64,000 bases of DNA, from NCBI GenBank assembly GCA_015061145.1, contig SUXD01000003.1, positions 1 through 64,000 of the forward strand, written 5' to 3'. Positions 17,278-25,726 of this stretch are shown piece after piece. The notes below the pieces were generated by a model that was not told the DNA's origin, searched no databases, and saw only the letters and a list, made by a program, of their open reading frames with translations. This DNA is from Bacteroidales bacterium (GTDB taxonomy: Bacteria; Bacteroidota; Bacteroidia; Bacteroidales; Paludibacteraceae). Made by a program: the position numbers and the translations under genes. Every line of letters begins with the position of its first letter. The stretch's first letter is position 1.

Positions 17278-19335
17278 ATGAAAAAGATACTGTTTGTATT
17301 TTGCTCTATTTTTTCGGTGATGATAATGTCGGCGCAGTCCGATAAAATGTCGGCTTACGCAAAAATGCTGACACTTTCTTCAGGAGAAAATCGTCTTTTG
17401 CAGTCGCAGCCTCAAAAAGTTACGGCGTTTGTGTTTACCAAAACGGCGAATGTCGATGCCGATTCGTTGGCACGGCTCTACGATGCCCGCATGTTTCTTG
17501 TTGTCGATTCCACAATGTTCACCGCCAGCATTCCGGTCAACCGTCTTTCTGATTTTTCGGCTGACGAACTGGTAGAGTATATTGAAGTGGGAACACCTGT
17601 CAGACGGCAGGTGGCTAACGCACGCAATTACGGCGGTGTGAACCAAGTGCAGAGCGGTGCTGAAGGACTGCCTTACGGTTTTACGGGAGATGGCGTTATT
17701 GTCGGCGTGGTCGATTTGGGATTCCAGTATGACCATATCGCATTTTACGATCCGGCAAGCAACTATCAGACTTTGCGTGTGAAGCAAGTGCTGGATATGG
17801 CAAAAGGTTGGGTTTACGAAACGCAGACAGAAATAGAAGAGGCAGGGAAAGATGTTGCTTTTAGCGAAGGACATGGAACGCATGTGGCGAATATCGCTGC
17901 AGGCTCTTTTGCAGAGAGCGGTTCCGACTATCGTGGTGTGGCTCCGGGTGCAGATATATTGCTGGCTTCGATAGGGGAGAACGGCAATGTGGGGGACATT
18001 GCGAATTCTGTGCTGTGGATGTTCAATTATGCGGCATCGGTAAACAAACCGATTGTTGTGAATTTGAGTCTGGGTACAGAAAGCGGACCTCACGACGGAC
18101 TTTCGACTTTTGATGTGAAGGTGGGCGAAAAACTTGGCAAAGGCGCATTGATGGTAGGTGCGGCAGGAAACTACGGCGCAGCGCCTCTTTATTTCGAAAC
18201 TGAGCTTGCAGCTACAGGCGTTTCGCGCAGTTATCTGCAATCTTCAAAACTGTCAACTGCTGTCAATGAATTTCTCGATATTTGGGGTGATGAACTTCAG
18301 AATTATACCGTTTCTATTTGTTTTGCCGATGCTACCAATGGCGATATCAAGTATGAACGGGAAGTTACGTCAGATAATACTTACACGCAATTCACTCTGT
18401 ATGGTGGCGGCAAAATAAAAGTGACTTCGTCTGTCGGCAAATATAATTATAAGAAAGAGACCTATTTGGCTCTTGAAGATTTCTATGTGAAATCGGGTTA
18501 TAAATTCGGTGTGAAAATTACGGCAGCCGATGCGGGTACTATCCGTATTTGGGGTAGCGGAAATAATACAGTCTGGGAAAATGTCACATCTACTTCGGGT
18601 ACGGTGTGCGAACTCGGCGGAACGGGCGAGAAAGTGATAACAGTAGGCGCTTTCACATCCACGGTGAACTCTTATTCAAGAGGGAAAGTGTTGGGCGATA
18701 TTTGCTCGTTCTCGGGCAAAGGTCCTACAGCTGACGGACGCATGAAACCTACCGTAACGGCTCCCGGCGATGTGCTTGTGTCGGCAGTGCCGAGCGATGC
18801 TGTCAGTGTGAGCGGAAAACGGACGATAGTGCATGACGGAAAGTCATACGCTTTCGGCTACATGTCCGGCACTTCCATGGCAACGCCTTTTGTGTCGGGT
18901 ATCGTGGCTTTGTGGTTGCAAGCCAATCCTGCATTGACGCCAGAGCAGGTGATGAATGTAATAGCAGAAACCTCAGACTTGGACGATTTCACAGGACAGA
19001 CGTCCAGCAACACTTGGGGCTATGGCAAAATCAATGCGATGGCTGGTTTGAAAAAGATATTGTCAACTACGCCAACCGAACAGATACAGGTGGATGAGAA
19101 ACGAGTGCTCATCAATGCCACTGAGCAGGAGTGCAGTTTGCTGTTCCTTAACGATGAGCAGGATGTGACGGTGTCAATTTTCAATGTGCAGGGTGCCGAG
19201 CTTTATCGTGCGCAGTATGCCGAACTTTCGCGTGCCGACGAATTGAAAATACCCGTGAGCGATTTTGCGAGCGGCGTGTATGTGTTGCGTGTTGATTCCG
19301 GCAAGACTCACCAGACGCTTAAATTCTTGAAATAA
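17278..19335 (+). CDS. Subtilisin-like (S8) serine protease with T9SS sorting domain
   Basis: A 685-residue exported protease. Signal peptide at 1-19 (KKILFVFCSIFSVMIMSAQ), a short pro-region, then the catalytic triad: Asp146 (GVVDLGFQYDH), His199 (GHGTHVANIAAG) and Ser533 (GTSMATPFVSG). A beta-rich insertion of about 150 residues (300-450) splits the catalytic domain between the oxyanion Asn region (GAAGNYG) and the Ser. The last 75 residues (VSIFNVQGAELYRA...ASGVYVLRVDSGKTHQTLKFLK) form a type A sorting domain, so the protein would be exported by the type IX system and processed by PorU, whose gene starts at 62.6 kb. Confidence 0.93.
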   Translation: MKKILFVFCSIFSVMIMSAQSDKMSAYAKMLTLSSGENRLLQSQPQKVTAFVFTKTANVDADSLARLYDARMFLVVDSTMFTASIPVNRLSDFSADELVEYIEVGTPVRRQVANARNYGGVNQVQSGAEGLPYGFTGDGVIVGVVDLGFQYDHIAFYDPASNYQTLRVKQVLDMAKGWVYETQTEIEEAGKDVAFSEGHGTHVANIAAGSFAESGSDYRGVAPGADILLASIGENGNVGDIANSVLWMFNYAASVNKPIVVNLSLGTESGPHDGLSTFDVKVGEKLGKGALMVGAAGNYGAAPLYFETELAATGVSRSYLQSSKLSTAVNEFLDIWGDELQNYTVSICFADATNGDIKYEREVTSDNTYTQFTLYGGGKIKVTSSVGKYNYKKETYLALEDFYVKSGYKFGVKITAADAGTIRIWGSGNNTVWENVTSTSGTVCELGGTGEKVITVGAFTSTVNSYSRGKVLGDICSFSGKGPTADGRMKPTVTAPGDVLVSAVPSDAVSVSGKRTIVHDGKSYAFGYMSGTSMATPFVSGIVALWLQANPALTPEQVMNVIAETSDLDDFTGQTSSNTWGYGKINAMAGLKKILSTTPTEQIQVDEKRVLINATEQECSLLFLNDEQDVTVSIFNVQGAELYRAQYAELSRADELKIPVSDFASGVYVLRVDSGKTHQTLKFLK

Positions 19336-19341
19336 GATTTT

Positions 19342-20175
19342 TTATAGACTGCCGAAACCGCAGGTCTGACAGAATGCCTCCGTAGCTTGATGTTTTCTGA
19401 AACCATCGAGCATACGGACGGTTTTATCTGTTTGCATAATTTCTTCAATGCTTTGTTTAAAGATGTTCCCTAATGCAAGGTTTGCGTTGGCATCAAGGCA
19501 GCATGGCACGACTGTGCCGTCGGAAAGAATGGCGATATGGTCGCGCAAAGCGTAGCACTTTTTGTGCGTTTCGTGTATGCCGTTTTCAAAATCGGGCCAT
19601 ATGAATCGGCGGTCGTTTTGCAGAAATATGTTGGGTGCCAGCGTTATGCCGTTGCCTCTTGTTTTTTCTTCGCTTATTCTTCCTTCTAAATGCAGTTCTT
19701 TCTGCAGTATGCTCAGACATTTTTTGTTGAATTCAGCTGTGTCATTCTGTAAATTCCATAAGCGGAAACAAATGTAGGTGTGTGCCGACAGTTCTTTTGT
19801 GATGCCGATAATGGCGCGTAGCTTTTCTTCGCTGCAATGCAGATTCTCTTCCCAGTCGTGCAATGAGATGTTTATCTGCCTGATGTTGTTGCGGTTTAGC
19901 GTTTCATGCTGTTGCGCTATCAGACTGCCGTTGGTGGTTAGGTTCACAGCCAGCCCTTTTGCTTCGGCAATGCGCAGTATGTCGTCCAAGTAAGGATGGA
20001 GCAGCGGTTCGCCCAATACATGCAGGTAAATGTGCTTGGTGTGCGATTTTATTCGTTCTGTGATTTCCTTGAATTCGTCAATTGTCATAAATCGTTTTGC
20101 CCGTTCGCTTTTGCAGCAGAATGAGCAATTGAAATTGCAGACATTTGATATTTCAATGTATATTTTTTTGAACAT
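19342..20175 (-). CDS. Radical SAM/SPASM domain protein
   Basis: A 277-residue iron-sulfur protein. The radical SAM cluster motif is CNFNCSFCC (CxxxCxxC, residues 13-20), with HVLGEPLLHP and LTTNGSL as the SAM-binding strands. The SPASM region near the C-terminus has CYALRDHIAILSDGTVVPCCLD and FCQTCGFG, enough cysteines for an auxiliary cluster. SPASM proteins often mature peptides or enzymes, but no precursor peptide gene is visible next to it. It converges with the S8 protease and lies 13 bases after dnaB on the same strand. Substrate unknown. Confidence 0.9.
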   Translation of the reverse strand: MFKKIYIEISNVCNFNCSFCCKSERAKRFMTIDEFKEITERIKSHTKHIYLHVLGEPLLHPYLDDILRIAEAKGLAVNLTTNGSLIAQQHETLNRNNIRQINISLHDWEENLHCSEEKLRAIIGITKELSAHTYICFRLWNLQNDTAEFNKKCLSILQKELHLEGRISEEKTRGNGITLAPNIFLQNDRRFIWPDFENGIHETHKKCYALRDHIAILSDGTVVPCCLDANANLALGNIFKQSIEEIMQTDKTVRMLDGFRKHQATEAFCQTCGFGSL

Positions 20176-20188
20176 TTAAAACCACTTC

Positions 20189-21718
20189 TTAAAATGGATA
20201 ACCAGAGCTGCTGGTGTTGAACTCTTCTTCGTTCCCTTCAATCAAAGCTCCTTTTTGTCCAGTTGTAGTCGTCGTTTCTTTGTAGTTCAACTTGTTGAAT
20301 TCGAGCGCGCTGCCTTCGTTGAGGTTGGCGAATTTCGCATTTTCGCTGATGAATCTCAGTCGAACATCGCCCACGGCGCCGCTACGGTGTTTTGCTACGA
20401 TTATCTCGGCGATGCCTCGAAGAGAATTTCCGTTGGCGTCTTCGTATATCTTGTAATACTCAGGACGGTGGATGAAGCAAACGATGTCGGCGTCCTGCTC
20501 GATGGCTCCCGATTCACGCAAGTCGGCCAACTGTGGTCTTTTGTCGTTGCCGGCACGGGTTTCTACACCACGGTTCAGCTGCGAAAGGGCGATGATAGGG
20601 ATGTTGAGCTCTTTCGCCATACCTTTCAGCGAACGCGAAATGGTGCTTATCTCTTGCTCGCGGCTTCCGATTGACATGCCGTTGGCGTTCATCAGCTGCA
20701 AGTAGTCGATGATGATGCATTCCACTCCATGTTCGCGTACCAGTCGTCGCGCTTTGGTTCGGAATTCGAAAACCGACAAACTGGGTGTGTCGTCAATATA
20801 AATAGGTACATCGTCTATTTCGTTCACTTTTTGGGTGAGAATGTTCCATTCTTCGTCGGTCATTTTTCCGCTTTTGATTTTGTCACCCGAAATGCCGGTT
20901 ACGTTCATCAGCAGACGATTGACAAGTTGCACGTTCGACATCTCGAGTGAGAATACAGCCACAGGTTTCTCGTTGTCCACCGCCATGTTCTTTGCCATGG
21001 AGAGCACAAAAGCAGTTTTTCCCATTGCCGGTCGTGCAGCTATAATGACGAGGTCGGAGCGTTGCCAGCCCGATGTCATAGCGTCGAGTTCTGAAAAGCC
21101 TGTAGGAATACCGCTCAGTCCATCCTTGGCTTTTCTTGCTTGCTCTATTTGATTCAGCGCGTCACGTAGCACTGATGAGATGGGCACGGAGTCTTTTTTC
21201 TGGTTTTTCTGCGAAATCTCAAAAATTCCGGCTTCGGCTTCCTGCATCAAATTCTCAATGTCTGTTTTGTCGTCAAAGGCGTCTCGCTCAATGCTGGTCG
21301 AAACTCTTATCAGTTCGCGTGCCAGGAATTTTTGCGCCAATATTCGGGCGTGATACTCGATGTGCGCCGCCGACGATACTTTTGAAGTCAGGGTAGTGAT
21401 GTAAGGCAGACCGCCAACTTCTTCCAGAAAACCGAGTTTCGCCAGTTCCTCTTTGACGGTGAGCATGTCGATGGGCTGTTGCCGCATTGCGAGGTTTTGC
21501 ACGGCTTGGAAGATTCGCTGGTGTTCAATTTTATAAAAGCTTTCAGGACGCAAAATCTCTGATATGACAGCGTAGGAGTCCTTCTCGAGCATCAAGGCGC
21601 CTAGCACAGCTTCTTCCAATTCGATGGCTTGTGGCGGAAGTTTTCCAGCTTCGTTGGGCATTATCTGCACTGGTGCGTCCTGCTTCTTTTGTCGTGTGTT
21701 TTTCGTTGCGGTTGGCAT
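20189..21718 (-). CDS. dnaB: Replicative DNA helicase DnaB
   Basis: A 509-residue hexameric helicase. The N-terminal domain starts PPQAIELEEAVLGALMLEKDSYAVI, followed by the linker and RecA-like domain with Walker A ARPAMGKTAF, then VAVFSLEMSN, Walker B IIIDYLQLMN, and the DnaB motif SQLNRGVETR...QLADLRESGAIEQDAD; the KHRSGAVGDVRLRF arginine-finger region follows. Length is slightly above the family mean because of a polar C-terminal tail (about 465-509). A TACCTTTG -7 element sits at 21755-21748, 30 bases before the start. Confidence 0.97.
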   Translation of the reverse strand: MPTATKNTRQKKQDAPVQIMPNEAGKLPPQAIELEEAVLGALMLEKDSYAVISEILRPESFYKIEHQRIFQAVQNLAMRQQPIDMLTVKEELAKLGFLEEVGGLPYITTLTSKVSSAAHIEYHARILAQKFLARELIRVSTSIERDAFDDKTDIENLMQEAEAGIFEISQKNQKKDSVPISSVLRDALNQIEQARKAKDGLSGIPTGFSELDAMTSGWQRSDLVIIAARPAMGKTAFVLSMAKNMAVDNEKPVAVFSLEMSNVQLVNRLLMNVTGISGDKIKSGKMTDEEWNILTQKVNEIDDVPIYIDDTPSLSVFEFRTKARRLVREHGVECIIIDYLQLMNANGMSIGSREQEISTISRSLKGMAKELNIPIIALSQLNRGVETRAGNDKRPQLADLRESGAIEQDADIVCFIHRPEYYKIYEDANGNSLRGIAEIIVAKHRSGAVGDVRLRFISENAKFANLNEGSALEFNKLNYKETTTTTGQKGALIEGNEEEFNTSSSGYPF

Positions 21719-21747
21719 CTCAATTTTCTGTTATTAATTTTCGAGTT

Positions 21748-21755
21748 CAAAGGTA
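21748..21755 (-). promoter_or_regulatory. -7 element of dnaB
   Basis: TACCTTTG on the minus strand, 30 bases before the ATG at 21718; no TTTG at the expected -33 distance. Confidence 0.6.
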
Positions 21756-21862
21756 TGATTCTTGAACGACATAATGGGGAAAATCGGGATGGAGATATGA
21801 ACAAGTTATGATGTGTTGTTGTTGAAAACAAAAAAGAAGAGAAACGCGTTTCTCTTCTTTTG

Positions 21863-21936
21863 AGCCTCTTGTCGGATTCGAACCAACGACCCCGAGATTA
21901 CAAATCACGTGCTCTGGCCAACTGAGCTAAAGAGGC
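21863..21936 (-). tRNA. tRNA-Thr (anticodon UGU)
   Basis: A 74-nt cloverleaf. Acceptor GCCTCTT pairs with AAGAGGC, discriminator U, no encoded CCA. The D-loop has GG, the anticodon loop is TTTGTAA, and the T arm is GTTGG-TTCGAAT-CCGAC. The anticodon stem CGTGA/TCTCG has one T-T mismatch in its middle pair. It lies 4 bases after the SRP RNA and is probably cut from the same transcript. Confidence 0.95.
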
Positions 21937-21940
21937 AAAT

Positions 21941-22038
21941 GGGCAAGCGAACTACATCGCACCGCTACGACTAACTACCTTTGCTGACTTCCGCCCCTGG
22001 AGGATTCGAAAGGAGCTGGTCGTGTAGGACTTACCCGA
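21941..22038 (-). ncRNA. ffs: Signal recognition particle RNA (small bacterial type)
   Basis: About 96 nt. The ends pair (5' GGGTAAG at 22036-22030 with 3' CTTGCCC at 21947-21941), and the apical domain shows the SRP S-domain core: CCAGGGGC, a GGAA tetraloop, GTCAGCAAAGG with the conserved AGCA on the 3' side of the symmetric loop. It has a good -7 element just upstream. It binds Ffh for cotranslational membrane targeting. The identification rests on the core motif and end pairing; the exact ends are approximate. Confidence 0.88.
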
Positions 22039-22041
22039 CTG

Positions 22042-22049
22042 CAAAAGTA
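22042..22049 (-). promoter_or_regulatory. -7 element of the SRP RNA-tRNA-Thr unit
   Basis: TACTTTTG on the minus strand, ending 4-6 bases before the SRP RNA 5' end. No clear TTTG at -33. Confidence 0.7.
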
Positions 22050-22134
22050 CATAAAATATTGGGATAGAAAAAGAAAAAATGATGTTTTTTTGTGAAAATA
22101 AATCTAAAAAGCTGATTGATAGAAAGAAAAAAAG

Positions 22135-22142
22135 TATTTTTG
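22135..22142 (+). promoter_or_regulatory. -7 element of the DUF4199 gene
   Basis: TATTTTTG, 19 bases before the ATG at 22161. Confidence 0.5.
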
Positions 22143-22160
22143 TGAAAAAAACAGAAGAAA

Positions 22161-22655
22161 ATGCTTTTAAACAGAAATGTAACCAGGATGGCAATGACGC
22201 AAGCTGTGAGTCTGGGCGTATATTTGGCAGTGAAGTTTTATCTTTCGTTATCGCCCTATACATCCTTTATAGCTTTGCTGATGACTGTTTTTGTGCCGCT
22301 TTTTGTGCTTGTGTTGCAAAAACGTGCGTGTACGGTAGTTGAAGAAGATACGCGTATAACCTATTGGTTCGCGTTTCGTTATGGCGTGACTCTGTTTTTT
22401 TATGCTACAGTGCTGTTGGCATTCAGTCAGTTTGTGTACTTCAAGTATATAAATCCTTCCTATTTGCAGGGAGTTTATGCCGAAACTATGACTGTGCTGG
22501 AACCGTATGTAACGCCCGAAATGATGGCAGAATTGAAGGCGAACGGCGGTTTTTCGGCAATGCAGATGATGTTTTCTAGTCTGGCGCTGAATTCTTTTTG
22601 TGGCGTGCTGATATCTTTGTTTACCTCTGCAGTCATGATGGCTGGCAGACGCTGA
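22161..22655 (+). CDS. DUF4199 membrane protein
   Basis: A 164-residue integral membrane protein with four predicted membrane segments (about 12-30, 36-54, 70-92, 135-158) and a soluble loop between the third and fourth (YLQGVYAETMTVLEPYVTPEMMAELKANGGF). This pattern, including the loop ahead of the last segment, is that of DUF4199, a Bacteroidota family of unknown role. It converges with a glycosyltransferase gene, leaving 5 bases between stops. In Bacteroidales relatives such genes often neighbour GT2 genes, which fits here, though here the orientation is opposite. Confidence 0.8.
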   Translation: MLLNRNVTRMAMTQAVSLGVYLAVKFYLSLSPYTSFIALLMTVFVPLFVLVLQKRACTVVEEDTRITYWFAFRYGVTLFFYATVLLAFSQFVYFKYINPSYLQGVYAETMTVLEPYVTPEMMAELKANGGFSAMQMMFSSLALNSFCGVLISLFTSAVMMAGRR

Positions 22656-22660
22656 CGACG

Positions 22661-23482
22661 TTATGGTTGTCGCATAGCTTTTCGGATAGCCTCAATGGTT
22701 TTTTTGTTTACGCGTTTTCGTTCTTTGTCGAAAAACCAACCCCATTTGTTAAAATAGCGTATCATGTTGACGATGTGCACCATTGTCATTCTGAAGCTTC
22801 GGTAAGATGCGGCTTGGTGGCAATGTACAACGGTGGCTATAGGCACAAACATGGTGCGGTAGTGCTGGTGCATCCGGCGTGTGATGTCTATATCTTCGGG
22901 GTACATGAAAAAACGTTCGTCGAACAACCCTGTCTTTTCGAAACATTTGGTGCGGAAAAGCATGAAACTTCCTTGGTGATAAGGAATATCGGCTTCTGAT
23001 TGGTGATCGAAGAATTTGAGCAGGTAGCGTTCGTCGTTTTTTCTGGATATATATGCCGGCATAAAGCGTCTGAAAATCAAATCGGCAGGCGAGGGAAGCA
23101 GTCGGCATGTGTACTGTGCTTTCCCGTCGGGATAGACAATGTTCGGCTGCACTTGCGCTACATCTTGTCGGCGGTTCATGTATTCGGTCAGTTGCTCAAT
23201 GACGGTATCGCCAAAAGTCACGTCACTGTTCATTACCAGATGATAATCAGCATTTTCGGCGATAGATTTGCGAATGGCAATGTTGTGCCCGGCGCCATAT
23301 CCGCGGTTTTCGCAGGCTATGTATGTCACATTTTCGTATTGCGTGCAAAGTATCTCGATGCGTTTTTCGCGGGAGTTGTCAATGATGTATATCCGATTGA
23401 CGCGGTTGCTATTCAACGTTTCGATACAACGGGTCAGTTCTGCTGATGCTGTCTTGTATGTCACAATGGAAACATTCGTCAT
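22661..23482 (-). CDS. Glycosyltransferase family 2 (rhamnosyl-type)
   Basis: A 273-residue GT2 enzyme: MTNVSIVTYKTASAELTRCI starts the fold, YIIDNS and ACENRGYGAGHNIAI are the sugar-nucleotide loop, and HLVMNSDVTF replaces the DxD with an NSD, common in the rhamnosyltransferase-like subgroup. FDERFFMYPEDIDITRRMH is the ED motif with the catalytic base. The ATG at 23482 overlaps the upstream stop (ATGA); the frame continues four codons further but that part overlaps the preceding gene. Last gene of a three-gene glycosyltransferase operon. Confidence 0.88.
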   Translation of the reverse strand: MTNVSIVTYKTASAELTRCIETLNSNRVNRIYIIDNSREKRIEILCTQYENVTYIACENRGYGAGHNIAIRKSIAENADYHLVMNSDVTFGDTVIEQLTEYMNRRQDVAQVQPNIVYPDGKAQYTCRLLPSPADLIFRRFMPAYISRKNDERYLLKFFDHQSEADIPYHQGSFMLFRTKCFEKTGLFDERFFMYPEDIDITRRMHQHYRTMFVPIATVVHCHQAASYRSFRMTMVHIVNMIRYFNKWGWFFDKERKRVNKKTIEAIRKAMRQP

Positions 23483-24432
23483 GCCTTGAAACATTTAGCG
23501 ATGAGTATTGTGGCTTTCAGTCCGAGAAACGAAACTAGGACGCCGAGTTTGTTTTTGATTCTCACTTGTGGATTTGCCAGACTTTCCAAGCGTAGTTTTA
23601 TAATGTTTTGCCAACATCTTTTATTGAGATGCTCATCCTGACATTTATGGATGTTGCTTAGCCACAGAATGTTGAAGTTTGCGCTGAGTTTTCGGTCGTT
23701 TGCGGCGGAGGTCAACTCGTGGTGATGCCGTTGCATGTAATCGCACAATTGGTCAGTAATGTCAAGCACATCAGATCGTTGAGGTGTGAATGTCTGTATG
23801 TAGCTGCCTTCCCTTTTTCTGTAGAAGTAGAGTGTGTCTTTTGTCGCAACTATGCTCTTTGCACGTTCAAATAGCAGGTAAAAGACGGCCAGATCTTCAT
23901 AAATTCTGTTGGCGGGGAAACGGATGTCGTCAAAAAGCGATTTCATGAACAGTTTTCCCCACATGGCGTTGTTGATGTCTTTTTGATACAAGGCGTTTTC
24001 GATGGCTTCTTCTGGAGAATAGATGCAGGTTTGGGCATGCGCTTTTCTTTTGGGTGTGCTGTCCCCGAAGAAAATCTTGTGCCCCACAATGGAGATTTCG
24101 GCGTTGTATTTGCAGGCGTTTTCGGTCATGATTTTCAGCAGTTCGGGGTGTGCGATGTCGTCGCTGTCGATGAAAGTTATGAAATCGCCTTCGGCTTTTT
24201 CAAGTCCGAAATTTCTAGCTTGCGCCACACCTTCGTTTTGTTTGCTGTACAATCGGAAACGGCTGTCGTTCTCGGTGAAACGCTTGCATATAGATGCCGA
24301 GTTGTCGTTGGAACCGTCGTCCACCAGGATGACTTCAAAGTCGCGAAATGTCTGTTGCGAAACGCTTTGCAAGCATTTGGCAATGTAACTTTCTACGTTG
24401 TAAAATGGTATGATGACGCTGACTTTGTGCAT
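23479..24432 (-). CDS. Glycosyltransferase family 2
   Basis: A 317-residue GT2 protein. VSVIIPFYNVESYIAKCLQSV, ILVDDGSNDNS and GVAQARNFGLEKAEGDFITFIDSDD are the classic donor-binding and DxD segments. The C-terminal half is helical and variable (VLDITDQLCDYMQRHHHELTSA), with a final hydrophobic patch (LGVLVSFLGLKATILIAK). Donor and acceptor are unknown. It starts 3 bases after the GT4 gene and overlaps the next GT2 gene by four bases, so all three should be made together, probably for a surface glycan. Confidence 0.9.
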   Translation of the reverse strand: MHKVSVIIPFYNVESYIAKCLQSVSQQTFRDFEVILVDDGSNDNSASICKRFTENDSRFRLYSKQNEGVAQARNFGLEKAEGDFITFIDSDDIAHPELLKIMTENACKYNAEISIVGHKIFFGDSTPKRKAHAQTCIYSPEEAIENALYQKDINNAMWGKLFMKSLFDDIRFPANRIYEDLAVFYLLFERAKSIVATKDTLYFYRKREGSYIQTFTPQRSDVLDITDQLCDYMQRHHHELTSAANDRKLSANFNILWLSNIHKCQDEHLNKRCWQNIIKLRLESLANPQVRIKNKLGVLVSFLGLKATILIAKCFKA

Positions 24433-24435
24433 TTT

Positions 24436-25530
24436 TTAAGATTTAAATAATTGAGAGAAAATCTGTTCGATTTTCTTTTCTTCGTTTTCCCAGTTCAGTT
24501 CCTCTTGTGCTTTTCGGCAGTTGTCGGAATACACCGTCAGCTTTTCTTTGTCTTGCAGCATTCGGTTGATGGTGTCAGCCAGATTCTTTGGTGTGATGTC
24601 AGATATGCATTCGCCTACGCCGTAATTTTCTATGATGGGTTTTATTTCTTGCAGCGGACTGGCCAAAATGGGCAGTGAAGCGTTGATGTATTCAAATATT
24701 TTGTTGGGCAGGCTCGAGGCATAGTTCTTGTTGGTTGGCTGGTCGATGGAAATGCCGATTGTCGCTTTTCGCGTACGTTCCATCATTTCGTCGAAAGTCA
24801 GTCGCCCAGTGAAAAATACTTTGTTTTCCAGATGCAGTCTTTGTGCCTCTTTTATTAGTTTTTCTTTGATGTCGCCGTCACCGGCAATGTACAGTTTGGC
24901 GTTGATGTACGGCATGGCTTCCAGCAGATTTTCCAGCCCGCGTTCTACATTGATGGCGCCTTGCCATACGAGTGTATCTTCTTCGGGGAATATCTTAGGC
25001 GCGGCTTGTTGAGCTTTGTTCGGAATGTTGCGCACAACAACAGCCGTTGTCCCGTAGGTTTCTTTAAAATAGTTTTTGATTGTGTTGCAGACAGTCACAA
25101 CACGGTTTACGCGTGGCACACAGCAACGTTCTACCATGATCCACACTTTTCGGGCTGTGGGATTTTCCTTCAGTTCGGGCACTTGTGTAAAATGCTCGTG
25201 AGAATCGAATACCAGCGGTTTTCGTTTAAGTTTGCTGACTAAGAAATTCGCAGGAAGTGTATCCAGGTCGTTAGCCCAAAGGGCGTCTTGCCGAGAGAAG
25301 AGGAGTTTGAAAAACAAACGGATGTTCAGTTCGGCATAAAACCAGATTTCTTTGTCGAACAGCAGACGCATTCTGCAGAAACGGTAGGGACGCGACATGG
25401 ACGGGCTGTTTTTCCGCATTCTGCCTATTAAACGGACATCGAACCCTAACTTTTGCAGACTCAGACAAGTTTTGTTCACTCTGTTGTCCGAGAACAAGTC
25501 GTTGCTTACAGATACATCTATTTTTTTCAT
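24436..25530 (-). CDS. Glycosyltransferase family 4-like (GT-B fold)
   Basis: A 364-residue GT-B enzyme. The N-terminal domain begins KKIDVSVSNDLFSDNRVNKTCLSLQKLGFDVRLIGR, a form seen in a distinct Bacteroidota subgroup; DALWANDLDTLPANFL and VFDSHEHFTQVPEL follow. The C-terminal domain has WQGAINVERGLENLLEAMP, YIAGDGD, VFFTGRL and the nucleotide-binding PNKIFEYINASLPILAS. ATG at 25530 is chosen over one six codons upstream because of the -7 element at 25543-25536. First gene of the three-gene glycosyltransferase operon. Confidence 0.88.
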   Translation of the reverse strand: MKKIDVSVSNDLFSDNRVNKTCLSLQKLGFDVRLIGRMRKNSPSMSRPYRFCRMRLLFDKEIWFYAELNIRLFFKLLFSRQDALWANDLDTLPANFLVSKLKRKPLVFDSHEHFTQVPELKENPTARKVWIMVERCCVPRVNRVVTVCNTIKNYFKETYGTTAVVVRNIPNKAQQAAPKIFPEEDTLVWQGAINVERGLENLLEAMPYINAKLYIAGDGDIKEKLIKEAQRLHLENKVFFTGRLTFDEMMERTRKATIGISIDQPTNKNYASSLPNKIFEYINASLPILASPLQEIKPIIENYGVGECISDITPKNLADTINRMLQDKEKLTVYSDNCRKAQEELNWENEEKKIEQIFSQLFKS

Positions 25531-25535
25531 TCTTA

Positions 25536-25543
25536 CAAAAGTA
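25536..25543 (-). promoter_or_regulatory. -7 element of the glycosyltransferase operon
   Basis: TACTTTTG on the minus strand just before the GT4 start; implies a very short leader. Confidence 0.45.
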
Positions 25544-25697
25544 AGCAAAAAATCAGCGTTTTATGATATTTTTCTGCCCGTTTTTGCAAATTTCTGCTTT
25601 GAATGCCTCTTTTTTAATTGTAATGCGTTGAAAATCAGAGCTAAATAAATGTTTGAAACTTGCTTTTGTTTATTTTTCGTTATTACAAAAAAAGCAC

Positions 25698-25705
25698 TAC
25701 CTTTG
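25698..25705 (+). promoter_or_regulatory. -7 element for the GT2 gene at 25727
   Basis: TACCTTTG, 22 bases before the ATG; the -33 region is T-rich without a clean TTTG. Confidence 0.65.
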
Positions 25706-25726
25706 TAAATTGAAAAAATTAAGAAA

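Noticed and set aside
24177..24383. Overlapping short frames in the glycosyltransferase operon on either strand
   Set aside because: Shadows of the GT2 gene without independent start signals.
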